This document shows, piece by piece, positions 1-10,300 of a stretch of 27,316 bases of DNA. The notes below the pieces were generated by a model. That model was not told the DNA's origin and ran no database searches. It saw only the letters and a list, made by a program, of their open reading frames with translations. Origin of the DNA: Gracilaria gracilis (taxonomy: Eukaryota; Rhodophyta; Florideophyceae; Gracilariales; Gracilariaceae). Each line of letters starts with the position of its first letter. The first letter of the stretch is position 1. The translations under genes were made by a program, and so were the position numbers. The stretch covers positions 1-27,316 of the forward strand of contig JARGSG010000188.1 in assembly GCA_030374805.1 (NCBI GenBank). Direction: 5' to 3'.

Positions 1-2361
1 ATGTCTGGTTACCCGCAACTGCGTCGGACCCAGTACCAGCAGGTCCTGCAACACAAGATGGCCAACGTGGAAGGCCTTGTTATTAGAGTGAAGTGAGGGG
101 AACGCATCTCTTCCATTTCTATTAGGATCTGGTGACATACGTACCAGTCCATTGCCTAGAAACCCTTTCCAATAATTGTTTCTAAAGAATTCAATGTTTT
201 GCGGATCGTTGATGTCTCGGCGCAGTACCTCTCCAACTTCTTTCTTTCCATCAAAATATCTAAATAGTTCTTCTGGTACTTCGTATTTCTCGGGCGTGGA
301 AAAATCTGAAACAGTTTCCGTTGGAATTACCCCCGAAAAGAGTTCAAGTGCTCGGAAGAACCTGGCCAGAAAACATAGGGCTATCGTCAATCTTCCAGGT
401 CCCAGAGAAATTCCATTGCTCTCGGAGGAGAGGGGACCTTTGTTGCGAAAGTGATAGTCATTGTTGCTCGCTTTAGGAACCGCACAGCATGGCAATCGAG
501 TTTGAAACTGCGTTTTCGCAATATTTCCGCCAGTACTCCTCACTGCATTAAATAAAAGTTCAGAGTACTGAAACCATAACAGTTTGTGGCAAAATGACCT
601 CATCTCCTGACGTTGTAAACGTGGTTCCTTCAATTCCGGGTTCACAAATCTGAAGAATAATTGAAGAAGAACTCCATCTCCAGCCATGATTCTTTGTACT
701 GAGAATGATGGAATAATTGCGTGCACAGGAAGAGGATCAACTGATAAGGTTGTTTGTATATCGAGAACTTTAAAGGCAACGGGATCGGTTACGGAAGGGG
801 TATACTGAGAAGACCATTTCCTCAAGGAGAAGCTCTCGTTCAAGAAGTAGTCACCGGGAAAGCTATCCCTCATAAGGCGCGGAAGACAAGAAAGATTGTT
901 GTTTCTTTTCAAGTACTTAGACGGGGCAATCATGTATGACTGAAATATTCGTGAGATCCTCGACTGAGATTTCCCAAATGCTACACCGCCATGAGCCACA
1001 GTTACAGCATCTATGGAATCAATGTCCACGGACCACATGATACGTATGCATTCTTGATCTTCTATTTTCATCGAAGATTTAATATTGAGCGGCTTTCTGG
1101 TCGACTTGTAATTCCCCAAATCCCCGGCAAGTAGGTACATGTCACTTTGTTTCAATCTGTTCCGAAATTCAGGAACAGAAATGAAAGAATTACAGCCTTC
1201 AATCCATTCCAAAGACGAAGCAACACAACTACGAGTCCTCTCTGCATTTGGGATGGTACAAAGTTGGGTTTGAGAGTAAAGAAAAACTGGGAGCGTACGT
1301 TCTGCAAACATTTCACATTTGTGAAGAAGCGCAGATATATGGGGGAGAATTTGAGAGTATGGTACTCTGTCCGACAAGAGAGAATCATCGTAAAAATCGA
1401 GTTCCACTTCTTGCACGTTTCCATTTTCCGGGGTTGGCAATGAGACGGCAATACTGTCCATATCCTCTTCATCTGGAGGTTCGACGTCCTCTCCTTCATC
1501 TTCTGAAACGTATATACCTTCTTCCTCTTCCATAGGAAGGTGGAATACGGGACGAGGTCTCGATTGCTTCGGAAAGCGCACCGGAGCAAACTGCGTACCT
1601 CCCTGATTTCGTTTGTCAAAGAACAAACTCCGTACTATTGTCTCATGTCCAGATTTTGAGCCAAACGGTTTCCCTTCGGCTACCTCCAGCAAACTGTACA
1701 TAGCCGTCGATACCCTGTTTTTCCTTTCCGTATACATTAAAGAGTAACCACCTTTGAAATTTTGAACGGTACTAACCACGAGTACTTCTCGCATGTGTGG
1801 ATAACATGGATTGGCTACATAAACTCCATATCCATTAAATGTACTTGAGATATCAGTGGAAATCCTCACGTGATCATTACCATCATTCATTAACAGGGGA
1901 AATATGAAATGTTTTCCGTTCATATCCTTGGTTCTGATTATGAAGTATTCCGGAACTTCCCCAAGACATTTGAGAGGGCAGTACGAATGACCTTTGTCGC
2001 AAATGATACTGTCACTATTTTGTCCTGGAAAACAAAACAGCGACTTTGTGAGAACCTTAGGTGTATCTTCGATTTTCAAATCACTTTGGATGCTGCTCTT
2101 AATATTACCAGGATCCAGTTGACATTTCCAGCACCCGTGCATCTCAATCCAGGATCCAGCTGTTAACTTTTTGAATTTCTCCCCATAGATACACGTCTTG
2201 CTACTCGCCAATATTCTGTCATTTATATCCAGTAACTCTGGCAGGCTTCTTCGGGACGAAAGGATTGAGCTGATGACGGTATTGCAAACATCACACACTT
2301 GAGGTGATGTTTTACAGGGCAATCGAAGGCCCATACCTTGTACAACAGATTCAAATGTCAT
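1..2361 (-). CDS. Partial unrecognised Cys/His-rich protein, 787 codons, runs off the left edge
   Basis: I translated the minus strand codon by codon from 2361 down to base 1 and found no stop, so the 3' end lies outside the window. The first ATG after the upstream in-frame TGA (2422-2424) is at 2359-2361. The N-terminal third has spaced metal-ligand-like residues: C23-x2-C26, C77-x2-C80, and C121-x3-H125-x2-C128-x3-C132, suggesting one or two zinc-binding modules. An acidic stretch follows around residues 280-307 (EEEE, EDEGEDVEPPDEED). The C-terminal half is a mixed globular sequence I do not recognise. It is transcribed divergently from the PIF1-type helicase with a 357-bp spacer. The uninterrupted length and biased composition argue for a real gene. 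A transposase or replication protein is possible, but no catalytic motif was recognised. Confidence 0.75.
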   Translation of the reverse strand, partial: MTFESVVQGMGLRLPCKTSPQVCDVCNTVISSILSSRRSLPELLDINDRILASSKTCIYGEKFKKLTAGSWIEMHGCWKCQLDPGNIKSSIQSDLKIEDTPKVLTKSLFCFPGQNSDSIICDKGHSYCPLKCLGEVPEYFIIRTKDMNGKHFIFPLLMNDGNDHVRISTDISSTFNGYGVYVANPCYPHMREVLVVSTVQNFKGGYSLMYTERKNRVSTAMYSLLEVAEGKPFGSKSGHETIVRSLFFDKRNQGGTQFAPVRFPKQSRPRPVFHLPMEEEEGIYVSEDEGEDVEPPDEEDMDSIAVSLPTPENGNVQEVELDFYDDSLLSDRVPYSQILPHISALLHKCEMFAERTLPVFLYSQTQLCTIPNAERTRSCVASSLEWIEGCNSFISVPEFRNRLKQSDMYLLAGDLGNYKSTRKPLNIKSSMKIEDQECIRIMWSVDIDSIDAVTVAHGGVAFGKSQSRISRIFQSYMIAPSKYLKRNNNLSCLPRLMRDSFPGDYFLNESFSLRKWSSQYTPSVTDPVAFKVLDIQTTLSVDPLPVHAIIPSFSVQRIMAGDGVLLQLFFRFVNPELKEPRLQRQEMRSFCHKLLWFQYSELLFNAVRSTGGNIAKTQFQTRLPCCAVPKASNNDYHFRNKGPLSSESNGISLGPGRLTIALCFLARFFRALELFSGVIPTETVSDFSTPEKYEVPEELFRYFDGKKEVGEVLRRDINDPQNIEFFRNNYWKGFLGNGLVRMSPDPNRNGRDAFPSLHSNNKAFHVGHLVLQDLLVLGPTQLRVTRH

Positions 2362-2718
2362 CGGCAGTAAACCCGGAATATAACGCGTTATAAGGACAAT
2401 ATCAACCTGATGCTTAGCATTTCAATCGCACAAGAGCTCCATCCCTTCGCGATCTCTGATCCGGCATCTCCGCATTCTCACATACTGTATTCTCAGTTCC
2501 CGGCCGTAATTGTTAGACCAATTTACAGCCATAGAGTTAATGAGGAGGTACACGTGGTATTGCTAAGAAACACGCTCTGTTTAGAAGCTTAGAAGTTGAT
2601 TCCTTGCATTACAAAATCCCAATGATTTTGTCTAGCCTTTTCTGGATTTCTTTTAAGTGAGAAAAGGCGCGCAGTTGAAAAGGCGCGCAGTCAGTATCGA
2701 TATGCAGTACTCTAAAAT
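2362..2718. promoter_or_regulatory. Divergent intergenic region between the Cys/His-rich gene and the PIF1 gene
   Basis: This 357-bp spacer separates two genes read away from each other, so it should contain both promoters. I see no clear TATA box. Its one conspicuous structure is the 16-bp-period direct repeat at 2661-2690. Short open frames here look spurious. Confidence 0.45.
2661..2690. repeat. Two direct repeats GAAAAGGCGCGCAG, 16-bp period
   Basis: The 14-mer GAAAAGGCGCGCAG occurs at 2661-2674 and again, identical, at 2677-2690, separated by TT. It lies 29 bp before the first ATG of the PIF1-type gene and 131 bp before the alternative ATG at 2821. A paired protein-binding site is the simplest reading, by inference from placement. 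Confidence 0.6.
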
Positions 2719-4515
2719 ATGCAAGTACACTGGACCCTACGTACCGAGCTCGCACCGGGCTCGAAAAGTAAAGGCATTCTACATTTCCATTCCTTTCAAA
2801 TAACAAGAATTCGAGTTTTCATGGTTGCATCCGCTGAAGACTCACGCTCAGGTCGTTCTCTGAAACGATTTGTCGATGAGATATTTGAAAAATGGGAACC
2901 AAGCATTTCCGCAGATCCAATTCAACGCCTCAACAAGAAGCGGAAACTTATTCTTTCTGAGAGAGATGTGGCATCCGTCTCTATTCGTAAGATAACCAAG
3001 AGAATCCGGTTTGGTACGAAAGGACTTGACGGTTTCCAGGAAGGAGCCGTTCACGCAGCTGAAGCAGGGAAGAATGTTTTCCTTACTGGAGGAGCTGGAA
3101 CAGGGAAAACCTTTGTCCTTGCGGAAATTATCAGCAGTTTAAAGTACTCTGGGAAGAGAGTTGCTGTGACAGCTAGCACTGGTTGTGCCGCAGTAGCTTT
3201 GGGAGGTACCACGGTACACTCATACTTGGGACTAGGTTATGACAATTCCCATTTCGTTCCACGGAAAGCGAGTGATCTCAGTCGCAGATTGCTGACATTG
3301 GACGTCTTGATCATTGATGAGATATCTATGATTGATGCCAGTACCTTTGATCGCCTAGAAAACATCTGCTCGACATCTAGGAAAATCCCAATTGCAAAAC
3401 GTATTCAGAGACCTTTTGGAGGTCTCCAAGTTATACTGTGCGGAGACTTTTGTCAACTTCCTCCGGTGAAGAAGAGTATAAGTGAGAGATCCATTCCGTT
3501 CTGTTTTGAGAGCAAAGCCTGGAAGAAGTGCAATTTCTCAACCGTTTCCCTACGAGTACCTCACAGACAGAATGATTTTGGTTTCTCAACGTTGTTGAAT
3601 GAGATGCGTTTTGGGGTTGTCTCGGATTCCACGTTATCGCTCTTTAATTCTCTGTCATCAAGGTTTTCTTTTCAAAGAGACCCCAGCAGTTCTGAACCGT
3701 TTACAAAATTATTTCCTTGCCGATTTCAAGTCGAGAGAGAAAACAACTCGCGTTTGCATGGTCTAAAGGGTTCAGGAATCCGCTATATAGCCATGGACAG
3801 AGTAGAAACTTCTTCTTCGAAAGGCACAGTGATCAACATCGACACCCGTTTAAACCAACTTTCAGCTCCATCTGTGCTTCACATCAAAACTGGCTGCCGG
3901 GTGCTATGCACAAAAAACTTAAACCAGAACCTTGGTATCGTAAATGGGTCAGCAGGGGAGGTTATTGGATTCGCAAAAACCAGATATGGAGCGGGTGTCA
4001 ACAAGGAAGGTTTGTTCGAAAATTACCAGGACTATAAAGGGAATCCCCGCAGTATTTTAGGGGAAGAAGTTTTCCAACTGTCAGAATCTAGTGCTCGAGA
4101 CTATGTGGGTGCTAGAACTGAGGACGGCTTTCTTTGCATGGACGTCGCGGATGCTGCTTTTCTTCCTGTTGTCAGGTTCGAAAACGGAATCTGTTTAACT
4201 ATGAAGATGTGCAAGTGGGATGTCAACTTCGATAATGGCCGGGTTGTGCTTTCAAGGTCGCAGTTATGTCTTGCACTTGGTTGGGCCTTTTCTATCCACA
4301 AGTCCCAGGGCATGTCCATAGATAAGGTAGAGGTAGATCTTTCTCGATGTTTTGATTATGGGCAAGCATATGTGGCCCTTTCAAGAGCCAAATCGATCTA
4401 TGGGCTTCGAGTGAAGGGGTTCTGCAAACGTTTTGTGAAAGTTCATCCAAAAGTTTTCGATTTTTACAAACACGACCCAGCCTTCAAGGATTACATTTCT
4501 AAGAGTCGGATATAG
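2719..4515 (+). CDS. PIF1-type 5'-3' DNA helicase
   Basis: The protein is 598 residues. The Walker A loop is GGAGTGKT (124-131). The Walker B motif is LIIDEISM, with D200-E201. The PIF1/RecD signature GDFxQLPP is at 242-249. The C-terminal SF1B motif is AFSIHKSQGMS (523-533), followed by YVALSRAKS (about 552-560), typical of PIF1 and Helitron helicases. PIF1 enzymes unwind forked DNA and G-quadruplexes in the nucleus and mitochondria, and are common accessory genes of large mobile elements and viruses. The ORF begins at ATG 2719, but ATG 2821 (residue 35, MVASAEDS) is also plausible because residues 1-34 are not family-like. Length after the alternative start (564) suits a compact PIF1. No Rep/HUH domain is attached, so it is not a Helitron protein. 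All core motifs are intact. Confidence 0.93.
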   Translation: MQVHWTLRTELAPGSKSKGILHFHSFQITRIRVFMVASAEDSRSGRSLKRFVDEIFEKWEPSISADPIQRLNKKRKLILSERDVASVSIRKITKRIRFGTKGLDGFQEGAVHAAEAGKNVFLTGGAGTGKTFVLAEIISSLKYSGKRVAVTASTGCAAVALGGTTVHSYLGLGYDNSHFVPRKASDLSRRLLTLDVLIIDEISMIDASTFDRLENICSTSRKIPIAKRIQRPFGGLQVILCGDFCQLPPVKKSISERSIPFCFESKAWKKCNFSTVSLRVPHRQNDFGFSTLLNEMRFGVVSDSTLSLFNSLSSRFSFQRDPSSSEPFTKLFPCRFQVERENNSRLHGLKGSGIRYIAMDRVETSSSKGTVINIDTRLNQLSAPSVLHIKTGCRVLCTKNLNQNLGIVNGSAGEVIGFAKTRYGAGVNKEGLFENYQDYKGNPRSILGEEVFQLSESSARDYVGARTEDGFLCMDVADAAFLPVVRFENGICLTMKMCKWDVNFDNGRVVLSRSQLCLALGWAFSIHKSQGMSIDKVEVDLSRCFDYGQAYVALSRAKSIYGLRVKGFCKRFVKVHPKVFDFYKHDPAFKDYISKSRI

Positions 4516-5038
4516 AGCGAAACTTGAATTGCTTGGAAAATTAGATAACAATACTTACTACAATTGTAGTAATACAGGGCCATTCATGGCATCCGTCTGC
4601 ACAATGAATACCTCTCAATATATATGTATTGTGTACTCAGTTTACCTCGATGTCTTCTTTCGTGCTTTGCTACAGTGGAGGCCACAAGGCGCTAGATATG
4701 ATTGGCGACTACTGGTTTTCAGGTTTAGCAGTCAGCATTAATCTCTCTATTTGTGGGCCTTCTGCTCTGTCGTGACACTCGCGCTTTGGATTTTTGGCCG
4801 TATTCGACAGCATGCCAGATCATTCGTATTCTTTAACAATTCGCAGTTTTCTTCAGCAGAAGTTACCTACGTTTCCTTCCTTCCCTGCACGGCTTGATTT
4901 TGGATATTTGGATATGATTCTGACTTTGAACGCTTTATGGCTCCCTCGTCATCTCGAAATTATTCAAACCATAGGTGCGTGAACCTATATAATAATATCT
5001 AATAATAAAGTATTAGTAAAAAAATGTAATCTGACAAC

Positions 5039-5070
5039 ACGTGTGAAATGCAACTTTGCGTAATACACGT
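5039..5070. promoter_or_regulatory. 32-bp hairpin element, copy A
   Basis: The structure is ACGTGT-N8, a 4-base spacer, then N8-ACACGT. The two 14-base arms are complementary at 10 of 14 positions, with the outer six perfect. It lies 12 bp upstream of the TATA box at 5082 and 107 bp upstream of the ATG at 5177. It has the same length and outer hexamers as four other copies in the window. Confidence 0.55.
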
Positions 5071-5081
5071 TGACCACGTCA

Positions 5082-5089
5082 TATATAAA
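5082..5089 (+). promoter_or_regulatory. TATA box upstream of the 5177 gene
   Basis: TATATAAA lies 88 bp before the ATG at 5177. Transcription would start roughly at 5110-5120, giving a leader of about 60 bases. This is the clearest eukaryotic core promoter in the window. Confidence 0.55.
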
Positions 5090-5176
5090 TGAATCGCTTC
5101 ACAAAGTCTTCGTTCACTCACCCGTCTAGTTGATGAGAAGAGCAGCTGGAGTTAAGGTCCAGCCGTGTGATCCAGA

Positions 5177-6379
5177 ATGATTTCTCAGCTAAGGCTTAGA
5201 ACATCCTCACATGTAGAAAAAGACGGGTGTACTCCAGTCGGGTTTCTTTTGGACTATGAGGATCCAAAATGTCTCAAAACGTTTTCAGAGCCCCCGGTAT
5301 TTCGTGCCGCAAGATTGTTCACGAACCATCATTGTCAAACAGTCAACTATCAGTTAGTTTTTGTTTCGCTTTCTGGCGAGGAGCTCGTCTACCACACCGG
5401 ATACGTAAAAAGATCTGTTATAGAGGGCGAGATTGAGTTTCACGAATCGAACGGAAATGTTTATGAGATACTAGTCGGGAAATTTGACAGTTTCAACGGG
5501 TATCTCTTCTCCCAATCATCTTTGGTCGGAATGCCTATCCAAATTCCCTTATTACCACGTCGAAGAGACGAAGCGTTAGTATGGGATTATTCACGTATGG
5601 TTTGCGATGCTGCAAACTGCTCCCGAATCCGTATCCTTCAAGAATGGCTGGGTTTCTTGGCGCTGGTCCATGCTCCATCCACCATATTCATCATGGAGGC
5701 AACTATACGGAAAACACTATTTTGTGATAAAGATTTGCAAACTGGTAAAGATCGGAAACATGCCCGAATTCCGTTGACATCATCATGGGTGCCAAGTACA
5801 AGTTTGCTCTGGGTCTATTACTCCACGCCCAAACCATTTTGCTTGAGAACATTCTTGTGCGAACTTCTCTCTGGGAGCGATTGGGATGAAGAGCTTGCTA
5901 GACTAGTGGAACGGTTTTCTCCCAGGCATGAAGGATTTTACAAAGCCGCTCTTGTGGAAAAGGAGGGACGAACGTCGATATCCTTCGATTATGGTGAAGA
6001 GAGCTTATTTGAACTCCAAGTTCGGCGAGTGGCAGTTCCAGCAATTGCGAATGGCGTCTCCGCGAGAAAAACATATGGAACGCTGGTGTACTTTTATCAA
6101 CCTATATCCTTTGATGCCTTCACATCACCAACGAACAAAATCCCTCTAGGTTTTTTCTCGACAAGCAAATACGTTCCACTTTCCATGCTCCCAGGAGATT
6201 TGCCAGAAGAGAATATAATCAGTTTCGGCGTCATAAGAAGCGAACTAAATGAGCTTTGGAGCAGAATCTGGCATAAAAACTACACAAAGCCACACTCCGA
6301 GGCAACTGGAACCATACAAGCCGTGCTTGATGATGGTTATGAAAACCTTCTTCACCTTCCCTCTTTGGCTAAATTCTGA
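5177..6379 (+). CDS. Unrecognised 400-residue protein
   Basis: This is a single uninterrupted frame from ATG 5177 to TGA, preceded by a TATA box at a sensible distance. I recognise no domain. The protein has no obvious signal peptide, transmembrane segment or low-complexity tract. Its composition is that of a soluble globular protein with many aromatic residues (for example YYSTPKPFCLRTFLCELL near 216-233 and an LVYFYQPISF strand near 299-308). It follows the PIF1 gene on the same strand but with a 661-bp gap and its own promoter. The long frame and promoter support a real gene; the function is unknown. Confidence 0.7.
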   Translation: MISQLRLRTSSHVEKDGCTPVGFLLDYEDPKCLKTFSEPPVFRAARLFTNHHCQTVNYQLVFVSLSGEELVYHTGYVKRSVIEGEIEFHESNGNVYEILVGKFDSFNGYLFSQSSLVGMPIQIPLLPRRRDEALVWDYSRMVCDAANCSRIRILQEWLGFLALVHAPSTIFIMEATIRKTLFCDKDLQTGKDRKHARIPLTSSWVPSTSLLWVYYSTPKPFCLRTFLCELLSGSDWDEELARLVERFSPRHEGFYKAALVEKEGRTSISFDYGEESLFELQVRRVAVPAIANGVSARKTYGTLVYFYQPISFDAFTSPTNKIPLGFFSTSKYVPLSMLPGDLPEENIISFGVIRSELNELWSRIWHKNYTKPHSEATGTIQAVLDDGYENLLHLPSLAKF

Positions 6380-6591
6380 ATCTATCATGATCCCCAGGAA
6401 GCCATATGTCGGAGCAAGTACTCCAAAGACTGAGGAGCGACACCAGATTCAGGAAATACTATACACGCAATGAATACAAAGAAATTAAAATTGGTTCTCT
6501 TTCTTTACCACAGTGCTTTTCAGCTTCTGAAGGAAAACAGAACAATCTATGATATAACTCAAACCCAACCAAACTGTGGTACAAAACTGTG

Positions 6592-6631
6592 CTACACAAA
6601 CATGAACCGCGTTTTGGCTGTGTCCTAGGAC
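6592..6631. repeat. Solo half-TIR related to the GTCCTAGGAC element
   Basis: ACACAAACATGAACC, then GTTTTGGC, then GTCCTAGGAC (6622-6631) matches the right inverted repeat of the MITE-like element (GCACGAACATGAACC...GTTTTCGCCAT-GTCCTAGGAC). The opposite end is absent. The paralogous site is 19717-19755. Confidence 0.55.
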
Positions 6632-6692
6632 AGAGAACATGCGGTGTACACGTAACTGAAAAATACTGTTCATAATTTTGAACACCTGTACA

Positions 6693-6724
6693 ACGTGTAG
6701 AATGCAAAAGTGCATTTTACACGT
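6693..6724. promoter_or_regulatory. 32-bp hairpin element, copy B
   Basis: The arms ACGTGTAGAATGCA and TGCATTTTACACGT pair at 13 of 14 positions around an AAAG loop. It lies within the duplicated module, upstream of the broken acidic-protein gene. Confidence 0.65.
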
Positions 6725-6826
6725 GGAGGATTGCTTCTCGCGACGCAGCTTTTGCAAATCATGAGAGCTTGCTGAACTCCGTTTGCAACAATCGTGGACA
6801 TTGACGACAAGCTTATTTCAACCTTT

Positions 6827-7240
6827 TGTTCCCTCACATTGAGGTTATCGACTTGCCACATACCTGTCTAAAACCCAGATATTGATCCTGTTATTTAGCA
6901 GTATAACAAATCAGTAAGGCAGTGTCATAAACCACTTGCAGTGGGTCATATGCCAGCGACGGAATCAGGAAGCGAGAACGAATATCTCTTGATTTCATTA
7001 ACCGATTCTTCCCCAGAATACGGACGCAATGGCGGTTCGAACGTTGACGGTATATCTAGTGGCGATGGCCATGGGTCTGGGTCTGAATGGAATCTAGATG
7101 ATTTAATTGTTGACTCGTCCTCTGATTTGCAAAAGCAGAAAGACGAGTCGAGTCACAAAGTCGAGCATCCAGGGATTAGAGCCGAAGATATTTTACCAGA
7201 AATACAGAAAGCAGCTAGCCAACAGCCCAAAGTCGAATGA
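6827..7240 (+). pseudogene. Truncated copy of the acidic N-terminal region of the 19998 gene
   Basis: The open part (ATG 6950 to TGA 7240) reads PATESGSENEYLLISL...GSGSEWNLDDLIVDSSSDLQKQKDE, nearly the same as residues after the ATG at 19998 in the right copy (PATDSESENEYLLISL...SEWNLDELIVDSSSDL). Upstream, about 44 bp are deleted and TTATTTCGGAG has become TTATTTAGCAG, creating a TAG. The peptidase-like half is missing altogether. The surviving frame is Ser/Asp/Glu-rich and probably not functional. Confidence 0.7.
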
Positions 7241-7326
7241 TGGATTGAAGTATACCAGTTTGAAATCTCTTCGAAGGCAATAATCAGGTTTTCACAAGTT
7301 CTCTTTTAGAAGTGGAAATATCGGAG

Positions 7327-10300
7327 TCAAAGGTAGTATTCGTTGCCATAGGCAGTGAACAGTTCTACAGCACCACAAACCTTACATCTGAATTTGTCGC
7401 CTTTCGCCTTCAGGTATTTCTTAAAGCGGCGAACATCAAGAACGAATCGAATATAACTACTCTCAGAACGTAAGAATCTTTCAAAGCCTTCGCGTAGGAG
7501 AACCCTGAAATCAGAACCATTCTTGTAGTTTTCTTCGATATGAACGCACACGCTTTCAGAGTCTTCAATAGTATTAAAAGATGACCCAATACTGTTGTTG
7601 TTCATGAAATACCATAGGTGAGTGTCCGTAATACCTGCCATATACATAGTTTTCAAATCAAATGGAGAAAGAAACCTGCCGAGCTCTTTGGAAGCGGTCT
7701 CTGCATCAACCAGTTCCCCTCGCGGGTACAATAAAGTAATTCGAGCATTAGATTTCTTCTCCATTAGCTTCTCACATTCGTCGAATGGTAGAAAGGCTCC
7801 AAGCTCAAACATTTCTCCATTTTTATCGTGAGAATTGGCACACAGTTCATTATCTGAGTATCCAGCCATCGGGGTTTCTCCCCCTTTTGTTCGGCGAAGA
7901 AGTAAACTTGAGTGACGGATGACCTTTACAGCTCCAAAAACATCTCCGTCTTCGCGTCCAACCTCACAGCGGAACATTGTCTTCATGGCATCGGGAACAT
8001 CATCAGTGTTGTTTATCTCATTTGCCTTGCTCTCAATGCCTTCCAAAGCACAATGCCCATCACAATGGCATTGCCGAAGGCATACGTCCCGAAGATACTT
8101 ATAGCACCTTTTGTACTCTATTCCATGACTATAAGGCATAGCTCGGTAGAAGTTTCTCAAACTGTAAGTGATTTCATCAGCATGACATAATGCTTTCATC
8201 ACAAAGAACTTCCCGCAAGTGAAGTCAAACAAATTACATTCAGCTTCAACAACGGTGAGATAAACGTCACGAAGAAAACGATCCTGATCTTGATGAGACC
8301 ATATGACACATGTTGGAATCGATGGGCGTCCCTTCACTTCGCGCGTAAAGGAATCTGCTATTTTGTATACCACAGCAGCTGAGACTAACGACACGGTTCG
8401 GTTCTCGATTACGTTCCAATCTTTCTTGCTCAATATGAAAATATTGCTTACTTCATAAAGAACACTGCCCAAGCGTAGCTCACTGCATGCTGATGAATCA
8501 AAGTCACTGCATATATATATGACAGTACTGAACTGCGTACCGTCTTTTGCACACTCTTGTAAAGCAAGCTTGGAACTCCGTCCGTCTTCCCAAAAGTCTC
8601 CAAAGTCCACGAAGGCAACCCCTGGAAGATTGCTCTTCTCAGGACTTGAAAAGAGAACGCGATCATCCCGTCCAATATGGACACCTAGAACTTTAAACCA
8701 TTCAGTCAATTGCATGGCATGAGTCCAGCAGCTCTCCAGACATCGCAACTTCCCTTGTTTCCCTTTCGTTTCCTTCTCACAGTTCTTCTTTATCCTATCT
8801 TCATCATTAAGAATGGCGCCCAAGTCAATTCCATGGCCGTCCAGTCTGTACTTCTTCGAAACCTTACCACTTCCTGCTTTCGAACGCTTTCGTTTTTTCC
8901 TTCGTGCCGGCTGTCCTTTCTTCATTGACGTCCGATGTATTCCTAGATTGGAGAGCGGTCTAGCCTCAGTTTCGATCTCAATGACATCATCGGTATCCTC
9001 TTCCACATAAAGGTTCTGGCCACCTTCTTCAATGATCCCCTGTCCTTTATTGGAGTGCTCAGGAGATTTCTCATCTTCAAGACCAATACTCTGCAACATG
9101 TTTTGAAGATCAGAGGTCTTAGAAAGTATCTCGCATGTTTCCTCTTCCGGAGAAGGGCGTCCCTTTAACTGAACTTCTTCAGGTTTTTGCTTCGGCCTCT
9201 CCGAAACATCTTCATTGGCTCCGTTTCCAGAAATTGTCGCATCCTTTTCTCCCGCGCTTGCAGCGATGCAACCTATCTTTTGTGCTGCTAGAAGTTCAGA
9301 TTTAGTTCCAGAAGCTCCAATCTCGTCTGGCTTAGAATCTGGGGATATAACTGTACCATGTTCAAAATCTCGAACAAATGTATCTGAAGGCTCTGCAGCA
9401 TGTGAAGGAGCAGCATCATCAGAGTCGGAACAGAGAGCATCCGTTGCTAAATCTCCTTGAGATTTCTTCTCACTCAGAATTGGACGTTCGACATCCAGTT
9501 CGCCCGCATTGCCAACAGCAGCATGCTTTGGTTCATTTTCACGTTCATTCTCCCCTTCCACGTCAGCACGTTGCTTCGCAAATGGAACATCATCGTTTAC
9601 CTTGCTGCTCGACTCTTTTAACCCCGCATGCAAAGAAAGGTTTGCGTTTGCTTCTTCAACATTTCGTTCAATCTCTTCGGATGGCATATCGTTTTCCTTT
9701 TTCGCATTTTGCCAATTATGCAGCACGGAATTGTGCTGACCTCCCTCACTTAGCCTAGTAGCATTTGAACTCTTATCGGCAGTCTCCATTTCTAAAGCAT
9801 TCGAAACATTTGTAAATTGTACGAAGTCAGCACTGTTAATTTCTGACTCACGAAGGTCCCACATGGTGAAGAGTGTTGAATTTGGCAGTGCTTCCTTCAA
9901 AACTGAACGAAAATTACGAAAGAAGTCACTTTCTCCACTAGAGCTGCTTTTCTTGACCAGCTTTCCTTCGCCAACTTTTAAAAGCGTTTTCCATACTACT
10001 TTCTCTTCAGCATTTTCATCAAGAGCTTCAAACGAAATGTCTTTCGGAATCAGATCAATGATATAGGATGCTACTCTATTCAATATGGTCTCCGACTTCC
10101 AAGGCATTTGCATTTTCCATGCGACTATGGCTGTCACTACGACACCTAGTTGTAGTCTCTCCTTTAAAAGCAGAGAACAACCACGAAATAAACGTTGCCC
10201 TTCTGACTCTTTCGCAGGAAAAAGTTTGAAATGTTCTAGTCCGAGAAGAAACGAAGAGAACCCTTTTCGGCCTCGCAAAACTGCTTTCGGGACAAAGAGT

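Larger units (their letters stand above)
4516..5176. other. Intergenic spacer containing the 5177 gene promoter
   Basis: This is 661 bp between two plus-strand genes. Two short open frames (4529-4741, 4794-4982) have no recognisable content and are probably chance. The 3' part is AT-rich (4981-5030) and carries the 32-bp hairpin and the TATA box described separately. Confidence 0.5.
6511..7265 (+). repeat. Left copy of a duplicated module (cf. 19634-20434)
   Basis: From ACAGTGCTTTTCAGCTTCTG at 6511 to about 7265 the sequence is colinear with 19634-20434, apart from small indels and a deletion of about 44 bp near 6863. The module contains, in order, a half-TIR ending in GTCCTAGGAC, the 32-bp hairpin, and the 5' part of an acidic-protein gene. 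Similarity stops abruptly around 7265, while the right copy continues as coding sequence. Confidence 0.8.

Noticed and set aside
2719..4515. Helitron
   Set aside because: The helicase is PIF1-like but stands alone. I found no HUH Rep motif and no typical CTRR hairpin end.
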